Of a stretch of 46,178 nucleotides of DNA, positions 1 to 9,839 are shown in pieces. The position numbers and the translations under genes were made by a program. Origin of the DNA: Paludibacter jiangxiensis (GTDB lineage: Bacteria; Bacteroidota; Bacteroidia; Bacteroidales; Paludibacteraceae); the NCBI GenBank assembly GCA_945870155.1, contig CAMBSB010000023.1, positions 1-46,178 of the forward strand, given 5' to 3'. Positions within the stretch are counted from its first letter, which is position 1. Each line of letters starts with the position of its first letter. The notes under the pieces are model-generated. The model searched no databases, was not told the origin of the DNA, and saw only the letters and a program-made list of their open reading frames with translations.

Positions 1-29
1 ATCTAACATTTTAAAACAAATAGTATAGT

Positions 30-1304
30 ATGAAACACAATTTTAATTCAAAAGTACAATCAATAAAAAACACGATTCGCTTTTTTATTGTAATGTTTTT
101 CGTGGGCACTTTAAGTGCCAATGCTGCTGTAAATTACAATGAATATAAAGGAACTGTAGTTGATAAAAATACAGGTAATCCCTTGGCTTTTGCCAGTATT
201 TCATTATTCGATTCAAATTTGAATACGGTAACAAATTCAGATGGAGAATTTTCGTTAAAAGTATCAGAAGACCTGGTTAATGCTAAAATCCTTATTAGTT
301 TTATTGGTTATAAAAATAAAACAGTGAAATTGACTGATTTGACTGAAGGTTTTAAAATTGAACTTTTTCCGGTCACTATTGAATTGCCCGAAGTAAGTGT
401 GATTTCGAAAGATGCTGAATCATTGGTTTTGGCAATGATGGATAAAAAAATGGCTAATTATGGTACTGAAGATTTTTTGATGACAGCGTTTTATCGCGAA
501 ACTATCAAAAAAAATAAATCTTATGTGTCATTGTCCGAGGCAGTTGTAGATGTTTACAAACAATCGTACAATTCATACAAGTCGGATGTGGTGAAAATGT
601 ATAAATCGCGAAAAAAAACCGATTATGATAAACTGGATACTTTGGTTTTTAAATTAATGGGTGGCCCTTTTAACTCCTTGCACCTCGACTTGATGAAATA
701 TCCTGAAATGATTTTTACAGAAGATATGTTGAAAAACTATGTATTCAGTTTTGACAAAACAACAAAAATGGATAATCGTTTGATATATGTTATTGATTTT
801 ACTCAAAACAAACTTAACAACGAACCACTTTATTATGGTAAGTTATATATAGATGCACAAAATCTGGCTTTGAAAAGTGCAGTTTTTAAACTCAATATTG
901 CTGATAGAGAGGCTTCAGCCAGGATGTTTATTATAAAAAAACCTTTTAACGCCAATGTTTATCCTGTAGAGGCCAATTACCGGATTAATTATATTGAGCG
1001 AGATGGCAAATGGTATTATGGTTATAGCCGCATAGAGCTTGGTTTGCGCATAAATTGGAAGAAAAAACTTTTCAACACCACTTATTATTCTACCATAGAA
1101 ATGGCTGTTACCGACAGGGAAAAGGCGGGCGAGAATAAACCGGCGAGTTTTAAAGACAGATTAAAATCGAATGTAATTGTTGCCAATGAAGCTAGTGGCT
1201 TTGCTGATCCTGATTTTTGGGGCGATTTAAATGTAATTGAGCCCGAAAAATCCATAGAATCTGCCATCAAAAAAATCCAAAAACAATTGGAAAAGAAAGA
1301 TTAA
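30..1304 (+). CDS. Secreted carboxypeptidase-regulatory-like domain protein
   Basis: A 424-residue exported protein of unknown function. Residues about 16-33 form a hydrophobic signal peptide ending in SANA-A. Residues about 38-115 are a carboxypeptidase-regulatory-like beta-sandwich (GTVVDKNTGNPLAFASIS, then SDGEFSLKV and FIGYKNKTV), the domain that also begins many SusC/TonB-dependent receptors. The remaining 300 residues are alternating beta-strand sequence without a plug or barrel signature I recognise, so I do not call it a receptor. Such proteins in Bacteroidetes are usually periplasmic or outer-membrane associated. The stop lies 3 bp before the helicase start, so the two are probably cotranscribed. 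Domain call firm, role unknown. Confidence 0.75.
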   Translation: MKHNFNSKVQSIKNTIRFFIVMFFVGTLSANAAVNYNEYKGTVVDKNTGNPLAFASISLFDSNLNTVTNSDGEFSLKVSEDLVNAKILISFIGYKNKTVKLTDLTEGFKIELFPVTIELPEVSVISKDAESLVLAMMDKKMANYGTEDFLMTAFYRETIKKNKSYVSLSEAVVDVYKQSYNSYKSDVVKMYKSRKKTDYDKLDTLVFKLMGGPFNSLHLDLMKYPEMIFTEDMLKNYVFSFDKTTKMDNRLIYVIDFTQNKLNNEPLYYGKLYIDAQNLALKSAVFKLNIADREASARMFIIKKPFNANVYPVEANYRINYIERDGKWYYGYSRIELGLRINWKKKLFNTTYYSTIEMAVTDREKAGENKPASFKDRLKSNVIVANEASGFADPDFWGDLNVIEPEKSIESAIKKIQKQLEKKD

Positions 1305-1307
1305 TTC

Positions 1308-4300
1308 ATGCTCAATATTTATCGTGCATCGGCAGGGTCGGGCAAAACATTCAGGCTAACAAAGGATTATATTCATTTGCTATTCAATCCGAAAAAGGAA
1401 AGAACGCATCGTCGTATTTTGGCGGTAACCTTTACAAACAAGGCAACCGACGAAATGAAAACCCGTATTCTCAAAGAATTACATGCCCTGAGTCAAGGTG
1501 AGAAATCGGCTTATCGTCAGGGATTGATGAAAGAATTTGAAATGTCGGAAGAAGTGGTGAATGACAGAGCCCGAAAAATTCTGACAACAATCCTGCACGA
1601 CTATTCTTCATTTACTATCAGTACCATCGATCGTTTTTTTCAACAAGTCATTCGTTCGTTTGCTCGCGAAATTGGTGTGCATGGAGGCTATAACCTGGAG
1701 TTGGATAGCGATAATACTTTGCAGCAATCGGTTGATAATATGTTTCTTGACTTATCAAATTCCGACAACAAACAATTGCTAAATTGGCTAACGCAGTTTG
1801 CCGAGGAGCGAATAGAACAATCAGAAAACTGGAATCCACGTCGCAGCATAGAGGATTTAGGGAAGGAAATTTTTAAAGAAAGCTATCAGCATAAAGCTGA
1901 GGATACCAATCGCCGACTGCACGACCATGAGTTTTTGAACAGTTACCGTAAAAAATTAAATAAAATTAAAGTCGATTTTGAGGAAAGTGTAAAAACTACA
2001 GCACAAAAGGCACTTGACCTGATGGCCAATTATGGTTTGTCGCACGAGGATTTTTCATATTCAACAACCAAAACATTTGATGCATTAAAAAACGGCAAAT
2101 ATGAAATTAGCAAACGCTTTGTTGCTTATGCCGATGATGTAACTAACTGCTACACCAAAACTAAGCCTCAAAATATAAAAAATGCCATTGAAAGTGCCTA
2201 TTCGGCAGGTTTACAAGCTCAAATTCTGGAAATTATCCGTTTATTACAAGTCGATATCGTGCTATTTAACTCAGCCAATATTGTACTTAAACACATTAGC
2301 ACCTTGGGTATTTTATCCGATTTGGCTTTGCAAATAAAGAAATTGACCGATGAGCAAAATTCCATGTTGATTTCAGATTCAAATATGTTGCTTAACAAAA
2401 TTATTGATAATTCCGAAACACCTTTTGTTTACGAAAAAACAGGCATTTACATCGATCATTTTATGATTGATGAGTTTCAGGATACTTCTACACTTCAATG
2501 GAAAAACTTTTATCCGCTGATATCTAATAGTTTATCGTCAGGGAAATTAAATTTGGTTGTGGGCGATGTAAAGCAAAGTATTTACCGATGGCGAAATTCA
2601 GATTGGAAATTACTGGATGAACAAATAATGAAAGACTTTCGTCCGGAGCAAATACATGAAGAAAACCTGGATACCAACTGGCGAAGCGACGAGAATATAA
2701 TTGCATTTAACAATGAATTTTTCAAAAGTGCCGCTTTTTTATTGCAGCAAAAGCTAAATGAGAATCTACAACCGGTTTTAGCACTTTATCCTGATTTGCA
2801 GATGCTTACCGAGCGAATTGAACATGCTTACGGGCAGTTAGAACAAAAAACTGCAACAAAAGCCGGAATTGGTAGAGTGAATGTGCAATTTATTCAGCGT
2901 GATGAAAATGATGAGGGTTGGCGTACTGAATGTTTAAATCGATTGCCGGTAATACTCGAAGATTTGCAAAGCCGTGGTTATATGCCCGGCGATGTGGCTT
3001 TGTTAGTGCGTACCAATGGGGAGGAACAACAAGTAATTCGTAAAATTTTAAACTACAAAACTTCACCCGAAGCATTGCACGGCTATAGTTATGATATTAT
3101 GGGTAACGAAGGTCTACTCATTGGAACTTCGGCTTCGGTGCGCTTTATTTTGGGAATTTTACGGCTAATAGTTACACCTACCGACAGCATACAAAAAACC
3201 ATTATCAGTTTTGAATATGCCAGAGCTTGTTTGAATATGACTGAAAATGAAGCAATTAATCGATGTTTTGAAAACTCACACACCGAAAATAGTTTCTCAT
3301 CTCTTTTTACCCCGACTGAAAATCAGCAATTGAGCGAACTTAAAAACAAATCGCTTTATGAAATGATTGAAAATATTATCAGCTTATTTCAAATTGGTTT
3401 ATGGAATGATCAAGCTGTTTTTGTACAAGCATTTCAGGATGTGGTTTTTAAATATACCTCCGGTAAAAATACCGATTTGTATAGTTTTTTGAAATGGTGG
3501 GATAAAAATGGAGTAAAACAATGTATATCCACACCCGAAAATAAAGATGCATTTAGGATTATGACTATTCACAAATCGAAAGGTTTGGATTTTAAAGTGG
3601 TTATCATTCCTTTCTGCGATTGGGATATTGATAAAAAATCGGGCTTTTTTAAAAATGTGCTTTGGTGTGAGCCTAAACAAGCGCCATTTAACGAGTTGGC
3701 TATTTTGCCTGTGGAATATTCATCAAAACTTGGAAATTCAATTTTTGCCGAGAACTATTTCGATGAATTAATGCATCAATATATCGACAATCTGAATGTG
3801 GCTTATGTGGCTTTTACCCGTGCTAAACACGAATTGATTTGCCTGACTCCAACTCCCAAAAGTGAACCTGTGAGTACCGAAAAAATAAATTCCTTGTCGG
3901 GGCTGATGATGTATAGTTTTCAAAATCAGGTAAATGAAAACACAATGACCCAGCTAGTGGATAATTATGACAAGGAAAAAATGAATTACAACATGGGCGT
4001 TCCTATTCAAGTTACCAAAACTGAGAAACCAAGCGAAATATTCAACGAAAAACTTTCAGCTTATCCATCGGTAAGTAGTTTCAATCGCCTTAAAATCAAG
4101 CATCAAAGTCTTGATTATTGGCTTGACAATCAGGGAATGAACCAAAGCAGATTGAATTATGGCATTATAATGCACGATATTCTGCGAAAAATTACCAAAA
4201 AAATTGACCAAAGTAATGCCATCAATGCCATGATACGCGAAGGAAGAATCAATGAACTCGAGAGTCAGCATGTAATAGCCGAAATGGAAAAATTTTGGAA

Positions 4301-4571
4301 TTTACCCGGAATTAATACTTGGTTTTCGGACGATATACAGGTAATGAATGAGGCAACCATACTTACACCTGGTGGTGATTTGTATCGTCCTGACAGAGTG
4401 GTTTTTAACAACAATACGGCAACTGTGATTGACTATAAATTTGGCGATTTTGAAAGCAAAACTCATAGCGCGCAAGTAAAGCAATATATGAGCTTAATAG
4501 CACAAATGAACTTTGAAGTGGAAGGCTATTTGTGCTATGTAAGCTTGGGAAAAGTGGTGGCAGTCGGGTAA
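1308..4571 (+). CDS. AddA-like UvrD-family helicase with C-terminal PD-(D/E)XK nuclease
   Basis: A 1087-residue superfamily 1A DNA helicase-nuclease, predicted to process double-strand breaks for recombination. Visible motifs in order: Walker A ASAGSGKTF near residue 8, motif Ia LAVTFTNKATDEMK near 43, Walker B IDEFQDTS near 388, motif III VGDVKQSIYRWR near 420, motif V TIHKSKGLDFKVV near 752, and motif VI AFTRAKHEL near 835. The C-terminus has a RecB-type nuclease core: GIIMHDIL, then PDRVVF and VIDYKFGD near 1040, with the catalytic D and DYK residues present. Domain order and length fit AddA/RecB-like proteins of Bacteroidetes. No AddB partner is visible here; it could lie upstream of the window. 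The start is fixed by the Walker A position. Confidence 0.85.
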   Translation: MLNIYRASAGSGKTFRLTKDYIHLLFNPKKERTHRRILAVTFTNKATDEMKTRILKELHALSQGEKSAYRQGLMKEFEMSEEVVNDRARKILTTILHDYSSFTISTIDRFFQQVIRSFAREIGVHGGYNLELDSDNTLQQSVDNMFLDLSNSDNKQLLNWLTQFAEERIEQSENWNPRRSIEDLGKEIFKESYQHKAEDTNRRLHDHEFLNSYRKKLNKIKVDFEESVKTTAQKALDLMANYGLSHEDFSYSTTKTFDALKNGKYEISKRFVAYADDVTNCYTKTKPQNIKNAIESAYSAGLQAQILEIIRLLQVDIVLFNSANIVLKHISTLGILSDLALQIKKLTDEQNSMLISDSNMLLNKIIDNSETPFVYEKTGIYIDHFMIDEFQDTSTLQWKNFYPLISNSLSSGKLNLVVGDVKQSIYRWRNSDWKLLDEQIMKDFRPEQIHEENLDTNWRSDENIIAFNNEFFKSAAFLLQQKLNENLQPVLALYPDLQMLTERIEHAYGQLEQKTATKAGIGRVNVQFIQRDENDEGWRTECLNRLPVILEDLQSRGYMPGDVALLVRTNGEEQQVIRKILNYKTSPEALHGYSYDIMGNEGLLIGTSASVRFILGILRLIVTPTDSIQKTIISFEYARACLNMTENEAINRCFENSHTENSFSSLFTPTENQQLSELKNKSLYEMIENIISLFQIGLWNDQAVFVQAFQDVVFKYTSGKNTDLYSFLKWWDKNGVKQCISTPENKDAFRIMTIHKSKGLDFKVVIIPFCDWDIDKKSGFFKNVLWCEPKQAPFNELAILPVEYSSKLGNSIFAENYFDELMHQYIDNLNVAYVAFTRAKHELICLTPTPKSEPVSTEKINSLSGLMMYSFQNQVNENTMTQLVDNYDKEKMNYNMGVPIQVTKTEKPSEIFNEKLSAYPSVSSFNRLKIKHQSLDYWLDNQGMNQSRLNYGIIMHDILRKITKKIDQSNAINAMIREGRINELESQHVIAEMEKFWNLPGINTWFSDDIQVMNEATILTPGGDLYRPDRVVFNNNTATVIDYKFGDFESKTHSAQVKQYMSLIAQMNFEVEGYLCYVSLGKVVAVG

Positions 4572-4635
4572 GAAAATCCGGGCATTTAATTATAATATGC
4601 TAATTCATACGCTTTTATTCATTACAATTTCAGTT

Positions 4636-5499
4636 TCATTCCCATCTGTAATACAACCCGAAATCAATTTCGAACTTTGTTAAAGGGTGTTCCGGATTTT
4701 TTACTTGTTCAATTATCGGATTTTCGTATGTCCAATTGTAAGTTGTTCTATTATAATTAATTGCTTTGCTTGTTTTGTACCAACTCGTTTGCATTTGAAG
4801 TCCAAGTACGTTTTTCTTGAATTTTAAACAATCCACATTAAGTTCTACTTCAGGATAAATAAATAGATTGTACGAATTAACAGTTTTGTATTGTATTTCC
4901 TTTTTGAAATTATTGTTTTTTTCTTTTAGTAGAACAGTTTCTGTTAACTTACTAAATGAGCTTATACCACTATTCATTTGAACTGTTAAGTGAAGAAACT
5001 TGTAGTTTAAAGGGACTATAATTCCGGCACTAAAGCCATTGTCGTATAAGACAGATTGTCTATAATTTGAATCCGTATCTTCAAAATGCCCACCATCACT
5101 AACTAAATGAAATTCATTGAATTGGTTAATATATTGTGGGTAACCAAACATGCCCATTGAAAGCCCAAACTGTTTAACCGGAAAATACATTGCCTTTACC
5201 ATATACGAACTGGGTCTAAAGCTTGGATCAAGTGTTAATTTAAGGTCAGCTTGCCATTTGCCCTTAAACCAAATTTGTGTAGCAAATCCAAGGTATTCGT
5301 AATTGGTATATTCCTGATTGTCTAAAACATAATTCAGAAAATCTAAATTTTTGTTCAACGGCAAAATATTACTTTTCATTTCTCTAACGCCAAACCATGT
5401 GGAAGCTTTGAATTTTTCAATCAAATTCTCTTGTGCACTTATATTTATATTGTTGCTAAAACACAGAACAACAAATGATATTAAAAAATATTTCTTCAT
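4636..5499 (-). CDS. Secreted protein, possible outer-membrane beta-barrel
   Basis: A 287-residue protein with a clear signal peptide (MKKYFLISFVVLCFSNN, cleavage near ISAQ-EN). The mature part alternates hydrophobic and polar residues with many aromatics, and ends GLYYRWE, as expected of a small outer-membrane barrel. I do not recognise the family. One oddity: just after the last codons another frame reads LQMGMKLKL and stops, which is also a typical barrel C-terminus, so a late frameshift is possible. The gene starts 2 bp after the stop of the upstream minus-strand lipoprotein gene, so the two form an operon. It converges with the helicase gene. Confidence 0.6.
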   Translation of the reverse strand: MKKYFLISFVVLCFSNNINISAQENLIEKFKASTWFGVREMKSNILPLNKNLDFLNYVLDNQEYTNYEYLGFATQIWFKGKWQADLKLTLDPSFRPSSYMVKAMYFPVKQFGLSMGMFGYPQYINQFNEFHLVSDGGHFEDTDSNYRQSVLYDNGFSAGIIVPLNYKFLHLTVQMNSGISSFSKLTETVLLKEKNNNFKKEIQYKTVNSYNLFIYPEVELNVDCLKFKKNVLGLQMQTSWYKTSKAINYNRTTYNWTYENPIIEQVKNPEHPLTKFEIDFGLYYRWE

Positions 5500-5501
5500 A
5501 A

Positions 5502-6140
5502 TTATTTGTTGTATTCAGCTGTTATTAAGTGTATTAGTTTGGTGTTCGCTCTCAGAACCTGACCGTTGATTAAAGTGATTATAATTAAAAACTGTGCCTT
5601 GTTATTTTGTATTTTATCTTTTAACGATATTTGAAATTCTGTAGTCTCACTTTCAAAAGAAGCGTTAAAATAGCTCAATAGTTCGTCCATGGATTTATAA
5701 AGCTTAAAATTCTCGGAGTAATATACAAAATGATTAGTTATATCTGTATTTGCCGGTAAAGACTGTGAGATGGATTCCATGGTAATAATATTCAATTTCT
5801 GAATCTTATACTTTGGTTTATATGGCATTGTTGGTGGTTCGTTTTCAGTTTTGGCAGTAAGTGTTGAAAATCCAAAACTTGCTTGCGGTTTTGCGTAAGT
5901 ATATTTATTAATGCTATCCATAACTGAAATTTTAAATGTTACAGCACCATCTAACATAGTATCAGAACTCATATATTTAGGATAAACACCTGAATTATCG
6001 ATATTCAGAATTTTAATTTTATTGTAATTAAATTCTATGAAGCTTGTATTATAAGTAAAATCGTCAACTTTACAACTTTGTGAAAACCGAATTATTGATA
6101 GTAAAATAAGCACGAAAAGTATTTTTGAGAAACGTTTCAT
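5502..6140 (-). CDS. Putative lipoprotein of unknown function
   Basis: A 212-residue exported protein. The N-terminus (MKRFSKILFVLILLSIIRF) is a signal sequence ending SQSC-KVDD, a weak lipobox with Cys at about 23, so surface or periplasmic lipidation is likely. The rest is beta-rich with no motif I can name. It is the first gene of a two-gene minus-strand operon with the barrel-like protein 2 bp downstream. The pairing of a lipoprotein and a small barrel suggests an outer-membrane function, but that is inference only. Confidence 0.55.
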   Translation of the reverse strand: MKRFSKILFVLILLSIIRFSQSCKVDDFTYNTSFIEFNYNKIKILNIDNSGVYPKYMSSDTMLDGAVTFKISVMDSINKYTYAKPQASFGFSTLTAKTENEPPTMPYKPKYKIQKLNIITMESISQSLPANTDITNHFVYYSENFKLYKSMDELLSYFNASFESETTEFQISLKDKIQNNKAQFLIIITLINGQVLRANTKLIHLITAEYNK

Positions 6141-6491
6141 AGTTAAAATATTGATTGTTGTTGGATATTGATACAGAACATATTGATGTTAAAACAAGAT
6201 GTTCTCATTAAATATTATTTAATGGTTTCTATATTGATAAATTGTGCAACAAAGTTAATATAATATTTTAACCTGAGCAAGTTTTTGTTGTTTTTTGAAA
6301 TTTAATTTATATTTATAATTTATTCTAACAGCATCTGGTTTTGTTGTAAATTTTAAAACAGTTATATAATAGAATATTAGGAATTTAGCAATAAAAAAAA
6401 GAGTAAATTTCTTTACTCTTTTTTTATTGGTATGGTTGATTCCTGTAAGTTTTGGAAAAGGAATTTATGTACAATGAATCTTACAACTGGA
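6141..6491. other. Gene-free interval between two minus-strand operons
   Basis: This 351-bp AT-rich interval holds the strong terminator listed separately near its right side. The left part must contain the promoter of the lipoprotein operon, but I could not find an unambiguous TAnnTTTG box. No reading frame looks coding. Confidence 0.5.
6389..6429 (-). terminator. Rho-independent terminator, symmetrical
   Basis: Stem GAGTAAA/TTTACTC with a 4-nt TTTC loop, flanked by eight A's on the left and seven T's on the right, then CAAT/ATTG extending the stem. It is a U-tract terminator in both directions. It lies downstream of the minus-strand T9SS cargo gene ending at 6492, so it most likely ends that operon. 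Confidence 0.8.
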
Positions 6492-6983
6492 TTATTTTTT
6501 TATGATTTTGAATGTTTTTACTTCTTTATTGTCTACAAATATTCTAAGAAAATAAGTTGCAGGTTTAAGTTTATTCAAAATTATTGAAGTTTCTACACTC
6601 GAAACCTTAGCATTACGAATCATAGATCCGCTCATGTTGTACAATTTATATGAAAAGTACGATAATTCGTTGTTCGGAATCTTTAATATCAGAAAATCAC
6701 TTGCCGGATTTGGGTAAGCCATCAGTAGCTCAATACCGTAAATGTCGTCGATTCCCGAAACAACATTTATTTCGAAGGGTTGTTGTATCCCTTGTGCTAC
6801 CGAAGATGTTGTTCCTGTTGAAGTAGTGTAAACAAGTTGACCCACAGTGTAACTTGCAGTGCCACCTGTGCCGGTTGCATTTTCCCCGGCTGTTGCAATG
6901 CCTGCATGAAGTACTTGTGCTGGCAGAGCAGAAAAACCGTAAAATGAGAGTAACAGAAAAATACTATAGATTTTTTTGTTCAT
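6492..6983 (-). CDS. T9SS type A sorting-domain protein
   Basis: A 163-residue secreted protein. The signal peptide (MNKKIYSIFLLLSFYGFSAL, cleavage near LPAQ) is followed by a short Gly/Thr-rich segment with TASYTVGQLVY and VAQGIQQPFEI, a common arrangement in Bacteroidetes small cargo proteins. From residue 90 the sequence is a type IX secretion C-terminal domain: YPNPASDFL, then YKLYNMSGSMI, LKPATYFLRIF and the ending KTFKIIKK. The domain directs export across the outer membrane and usually attachment to the cell surface. It is the last gene of a probable three-gene operon, 28 bp after the FISUMP gene. The mature part has no enzymatic motif. Confidence 0.85.
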   Translation of the reverse strand: MNKKIYSIFLLLSFYGFSALPAQVLHAGIATAGENATGTGGTASYTVGQLVYTTSTGTTSSVAQGIQQPFEINVVSGIDDIYGIELLMAYPNPASDFLILKIPNNELSYFSYKLYNMSGSMIRNAKVSSVETSIILNKLKPATYFLRIFVDNKEVKTFKIIKK

Positions 6984-7011
6984 AATAATTTTGGATTAAA
7001 AATGTAGCAAG

Positions 7012-7803
7012 TTAATCCTTTACACATCTTACAGAGAAGCCTGTAGGTTTGCTATGTGTGCCTCTGGTTATGCTGTATGAAACTGAAATTAAATGTCTTC
7101 CATACATTGAATTGCCGTTTTCGGTTGATGTCCACCAATATCCGTAATTGGTGATACCACTAAATAGGCCGTTTGAGCCACGATACCCACCAGGAAGTGC
7201 TGTAAAACCTGACTTGTTGTTTTTTGTCAGGTCATTTCCAATAGCGCCTTCTACCGTCGTTGTTGCAGTCCATAAATTGGTCGATGCAAGCGATTTTGCA
7301 ATTTTATCGTTGGTGGTGCTACTATCGTAATTGTAGCCATTGGCTATCAGATAGTTTTCAAGTGTAGTCCATTCGGCATCGGTAGCTATATGCCAGCCCA
7401 AGGGTGCAATTTTACGTGCATCTAAAACGGCATACCCGTTATACAAATGTCCATAAGTAACTCCATTTGCATCGTTGTTGTCGAAATCGCACCAAGCTCC
7501 GGATGTTGCATCCGACCATGAATTGTTTGCTGTGATATTGGTGATATTATCTCCGTTTCGATAATGAGTAGTTTTGAGGTTTTGTACCAACCATGTTTGT
7601 GTGCCGATTTTTACTGTAGAGTATAAATTTCCATCATAATCGCTTACAATGTTTGAAGCTGCTTTGAAAGTGATGCTATCTACATTTGCAATTATACTTT
7701 TGAACGCCACTGCTCCTCCTTTGTAAATATACAATGTATCTTGCGATGATACTGACATAATTGTCAGATACAAAGCCATTAAAATGATGAGTTTTGTTTT
7801 CAT
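7012..7803 (-). CDS. Secreted FISUMP-domain protein
   Basis: A 263-residue exported protein. After a signal peptide (MKTKLIILMALYLTIMSV, cleavage near SSQD) and a short linker with SVAF-like strands, residues about 55-263 form a FISUMP domain (Fibrobacter succinogenes major paralogous domain). Diagnostic stretches are YSTVKIGTQTWLVQNLKTT, GHLYNGYAV, APLGWHIATDAEWTTLENYL, GFTALPGGYRG, YWWTSTE and GFSVRCVKD. Such proteins are surface-exposed and of unknown biochemical function. The gene sits between two T9SS-domain genes with gaps of 28 and 19 bp, so it is probably expressed with them. Confidence 0.85.
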   Translation of the reverse strand: MKTKLIILMALYLTIMSVSSQDTLYIYKGGAVAFKSIIANVDSITFKAASNIVSDYDGNLYSTVKIGTQTWLVQNLKTTHYRNGDNITNITANNSWSDATSGAWCDFDNNDANGVTYGHLYNGYAVLDARKIAPLGWHIATDAEWTTLENYLIANGYNYDSSTTNDKIAKSLASTNLWTATTTVEGAIGNDLTKNNKSGFTALPGGYRGSNGLFSGITNYGYWWTSTENGNSMYGRHLISVSYSITRGTHSKPTGFSVRCVKD

Positions 7804-7822
7804 AATGCAAAGAATTTAAAAT

Positions 7823-8326
7823 TTATTGTTTAATAAATTTGGCTGTTTTACATGTATTTCCATTCAACACACGGCAGAAATATAATCCACGTGATAAATG
7901 ATATACTGAAATTCCATTTTCTGAAGGATTGAAAATTGTAGAAAGTATCATTTTTCCATCAATACCTATAATTTCAATCTGTTGATTTACAATATCATTC
8001 GTCAAATCATTGATGTGTAAAACATCTTTCACTGGATTTGGAAAAATGTTGAATGATGATTGAGCAGTGCGTAGGGTTTCAATGCCGGTGCCGGGACTAA
8101 AGTTCAGGTTTTGAATACCTAAAAATGCAAATGTACCTGAACTAGCATCTTTTTTATTTACTATCAGATTTCCTCCAACAAATGTAAGCGATTTTACATT
8201 CATTAAATTGATGGTAGTAGTAGTACCTGTTTTTTCCTTTACATTCAGTACTGCTTGTGCCATTAATGCATTCAGCCCTAAAACAAATAGTAATAAGGCT
8301 AACAGTTTGAGTTTTTTGTGATTCAT
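7823..8326 (-). CDS. T9SS sorting-domain protein
   Basis: A 167-residue secreted protein with a signal peptide (KLLALLLFVLGLNALMAQA), a short beta-rich segment (NLMNVKSLTFVGG, then GTFAFLGIQNLNF), and a type IX secretion C-terminal domain from residue 95: FPNPVKDVLHI, then IIGIDGKMI, LSRGLYFCRV and KTAKFIKQ. The N-terminal segment resembles the short strand repeats that precede FISUMP domains. It may be the first gene of the operon that continues into the FISUMP and second T9SS genes. No catalytic motif. Confidence 0.8.
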   Translation of the reverse strand: MNHKKLKLLALLLFVLGLNALMAQAVLNVKEKTGTTTTINLMNVKSLTFVGGNLIVNKKDASSGTFAFLGIQNLNFSPGTGIETLRTAQSSFNIFPNPVKDVLHINDLTNDIVNQQIEIIGIDGKMILSTIFNPSENGISVYHLSRGLYFCRVLNGNTCKTAKFIKQ

Positions 8327-8551
8327 AATAATGATTGTTTAAAGTTTTACGAATAACTTTTAAGTTGGGAAAATTTTAGGAAGATTGTCTTTTTTTAATT
8401 TTTATTCATTTTGATAGATTTTTAAATGGATTGTTTTTTTCGATAGCGTTGATTTATAATTATTTGAATTAATCTAGAGTTAATTATAGAGAGTTAAATT
8501 AACAACAGTGTTTTTTTTGTTTTAAAATTTTCGAATTATTTTCTAATTAGA

Positions 8552-9340
8552 TTAATCCACTAATACATATATTATTCGACCTTCTCTGTCGTGATACTCC
8601 TGCTTATCAGGGAAATATATTTTTACTCCTCTGAAGTCACTTTGGAAAGCGCAAATTTCATAAGTGATACCTTCTTTATTACCCCTAAATTCATGAGCGC
8701 TTGAAGCTGCAACCGGACCCCAGCCAACTTCCATGCTTAAAACCTGGAATTTTCTCATGTCATCTGTCGTTATGCCCATTTCAGTTGGTGTAATGAGCAA
8801 AGGAACTCTATATCCTGAATTGAACTTGAAGATTTTCATCTTTATTGTTTTGCTGTCTAACTGAATGAATTTTGCTGTGTCGGCAATTGTTGCTTTAACT
8901 GCGATGCTGGCATTATCTGCAGTTTTTGAATGTAAAGCATAAGGCACGCTTAAAAGTTGAGTTGTGTTAGTGATGGTGTAGGCAGTACCACCCAAAATAT
9001 CGATGTCAGTTCGCAGGTAGTATGTTTCGGTAGCCCAATCGATGTCAGAAAATTTTACTGAACCTGCAACAACACTTCCTGTGCCGATTGCAATATTGAT
9101 TAGTCCGTTTTCATTGGTAGTGGGAGAGTGTGTTTCGGCATAAACGGAGCTGTAAAATGGTTTAGGAATAGCAAAGACCCATTTTTGTATGCTGATTTTG
9201 ATAGCAATAGCTTTGTTTACCACCAATGTTCCATTTGGATTGCGAACTATGGCCTGATAGCTCATTTTTTCGGGAGATTGTGCTTTAAGCGATATGGCCG
9301 AAAGCATTAAAAAGGCAAGAATTAGATGTGATTTTTTCAT
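8552..9340 (-). CDS. Secreted surface-type protein of unknown function
   Basis: A 262-residue exported protein. The signal peptide ends at LKAQS, and the mature N-terminus PEKMSYQAIVRNPNGTLV, followed by NENGLINIAIGTG, DIDWATETYYLRTDID and TQLLSVPYALHSKTAD, matches a widespread Bacteroidetes secreted-protein module that I recall only as hypothetical. Its C-terminal 90 residues (after about 170) are unrelated and unrecognised. There is a 225-bp gap to the next gene, so it is probably a separate unit. Confidence 0.6.
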   Translation of the reverse strand: MKKSHLILAFLMLSAISLKAQSPEKMSYQAIVRNPNGTLVVNKAIAIKISIQKWVFAIPKPFYSSVYAETHSPTTNENGLINIAIGTGSVVAGSVKFSDIDWATETYYLRTDIDILGGTAYTITNTTQLLSVPYALHSKTADNASIAVKATIADTAKFIQLDSKTIKMKIFKFNSGYRVPLLITPTEMGITTDDMRKFQVLSMEVGWGPVAASSAHEFRGNKEGITYEICAFQSDFRGVKIYFPDKQEYHDREGRIIYVLVD

Positions 9341-9839
9341 TTTGACTAGTTTTTAAAAGTTATATTATTTATGGGTAAAGAATATTGACTTATCTATACT
9401 AATGCATGCAAACAAAAAAAACTTTTTTGAAATTTATGGTTTAAATCTTATGATAATATCTAGAAAACTAAGTATGATTAAATTGTAAAGGCTGTTTTTT
9501 GAGATTTAGATTCAATGTGTTAACTAGAAGTTTTAACTCAATTGAAATTATTGCTAATTACGTCTATATTGCCATTAATAATTAAAAATCAATATATATA
9601 TATATATGATTGAAGTTGAGGTAGTTTTAAGCGCTTAGTAAATTTTACTTGTTTGGAGTTTTAGGAATACAGATGATATTACTTCCTATAGTTTACATTT
9701 CTGGATTAAATGCTCTTACTTAAATGGTTGATTTTTATTGTTAATTTAATGATAGAGACATGTTTTATCATGTTCAAATTATTAATTGGAATCTGTTTAG
9801 AAACCAAACATGAAATATATATTGAAATTATATAACAAA
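9341..9839. other. Gene-free AT-rich interval
   Basis: These 499 bp hold no convincing reading frame, RNA gene or terminator. There is a short (TA)n tract near 9592-9607. The promoter of the minus-strand surface protein must lie at the left end, but no clean TAnnTTTG box was found. Confidence 0.5.

Noticed and set aside
9592-9607. (TA)n tract
   Set aside because: Short simple-sequence run in AT-rich spacer with no sign of function.
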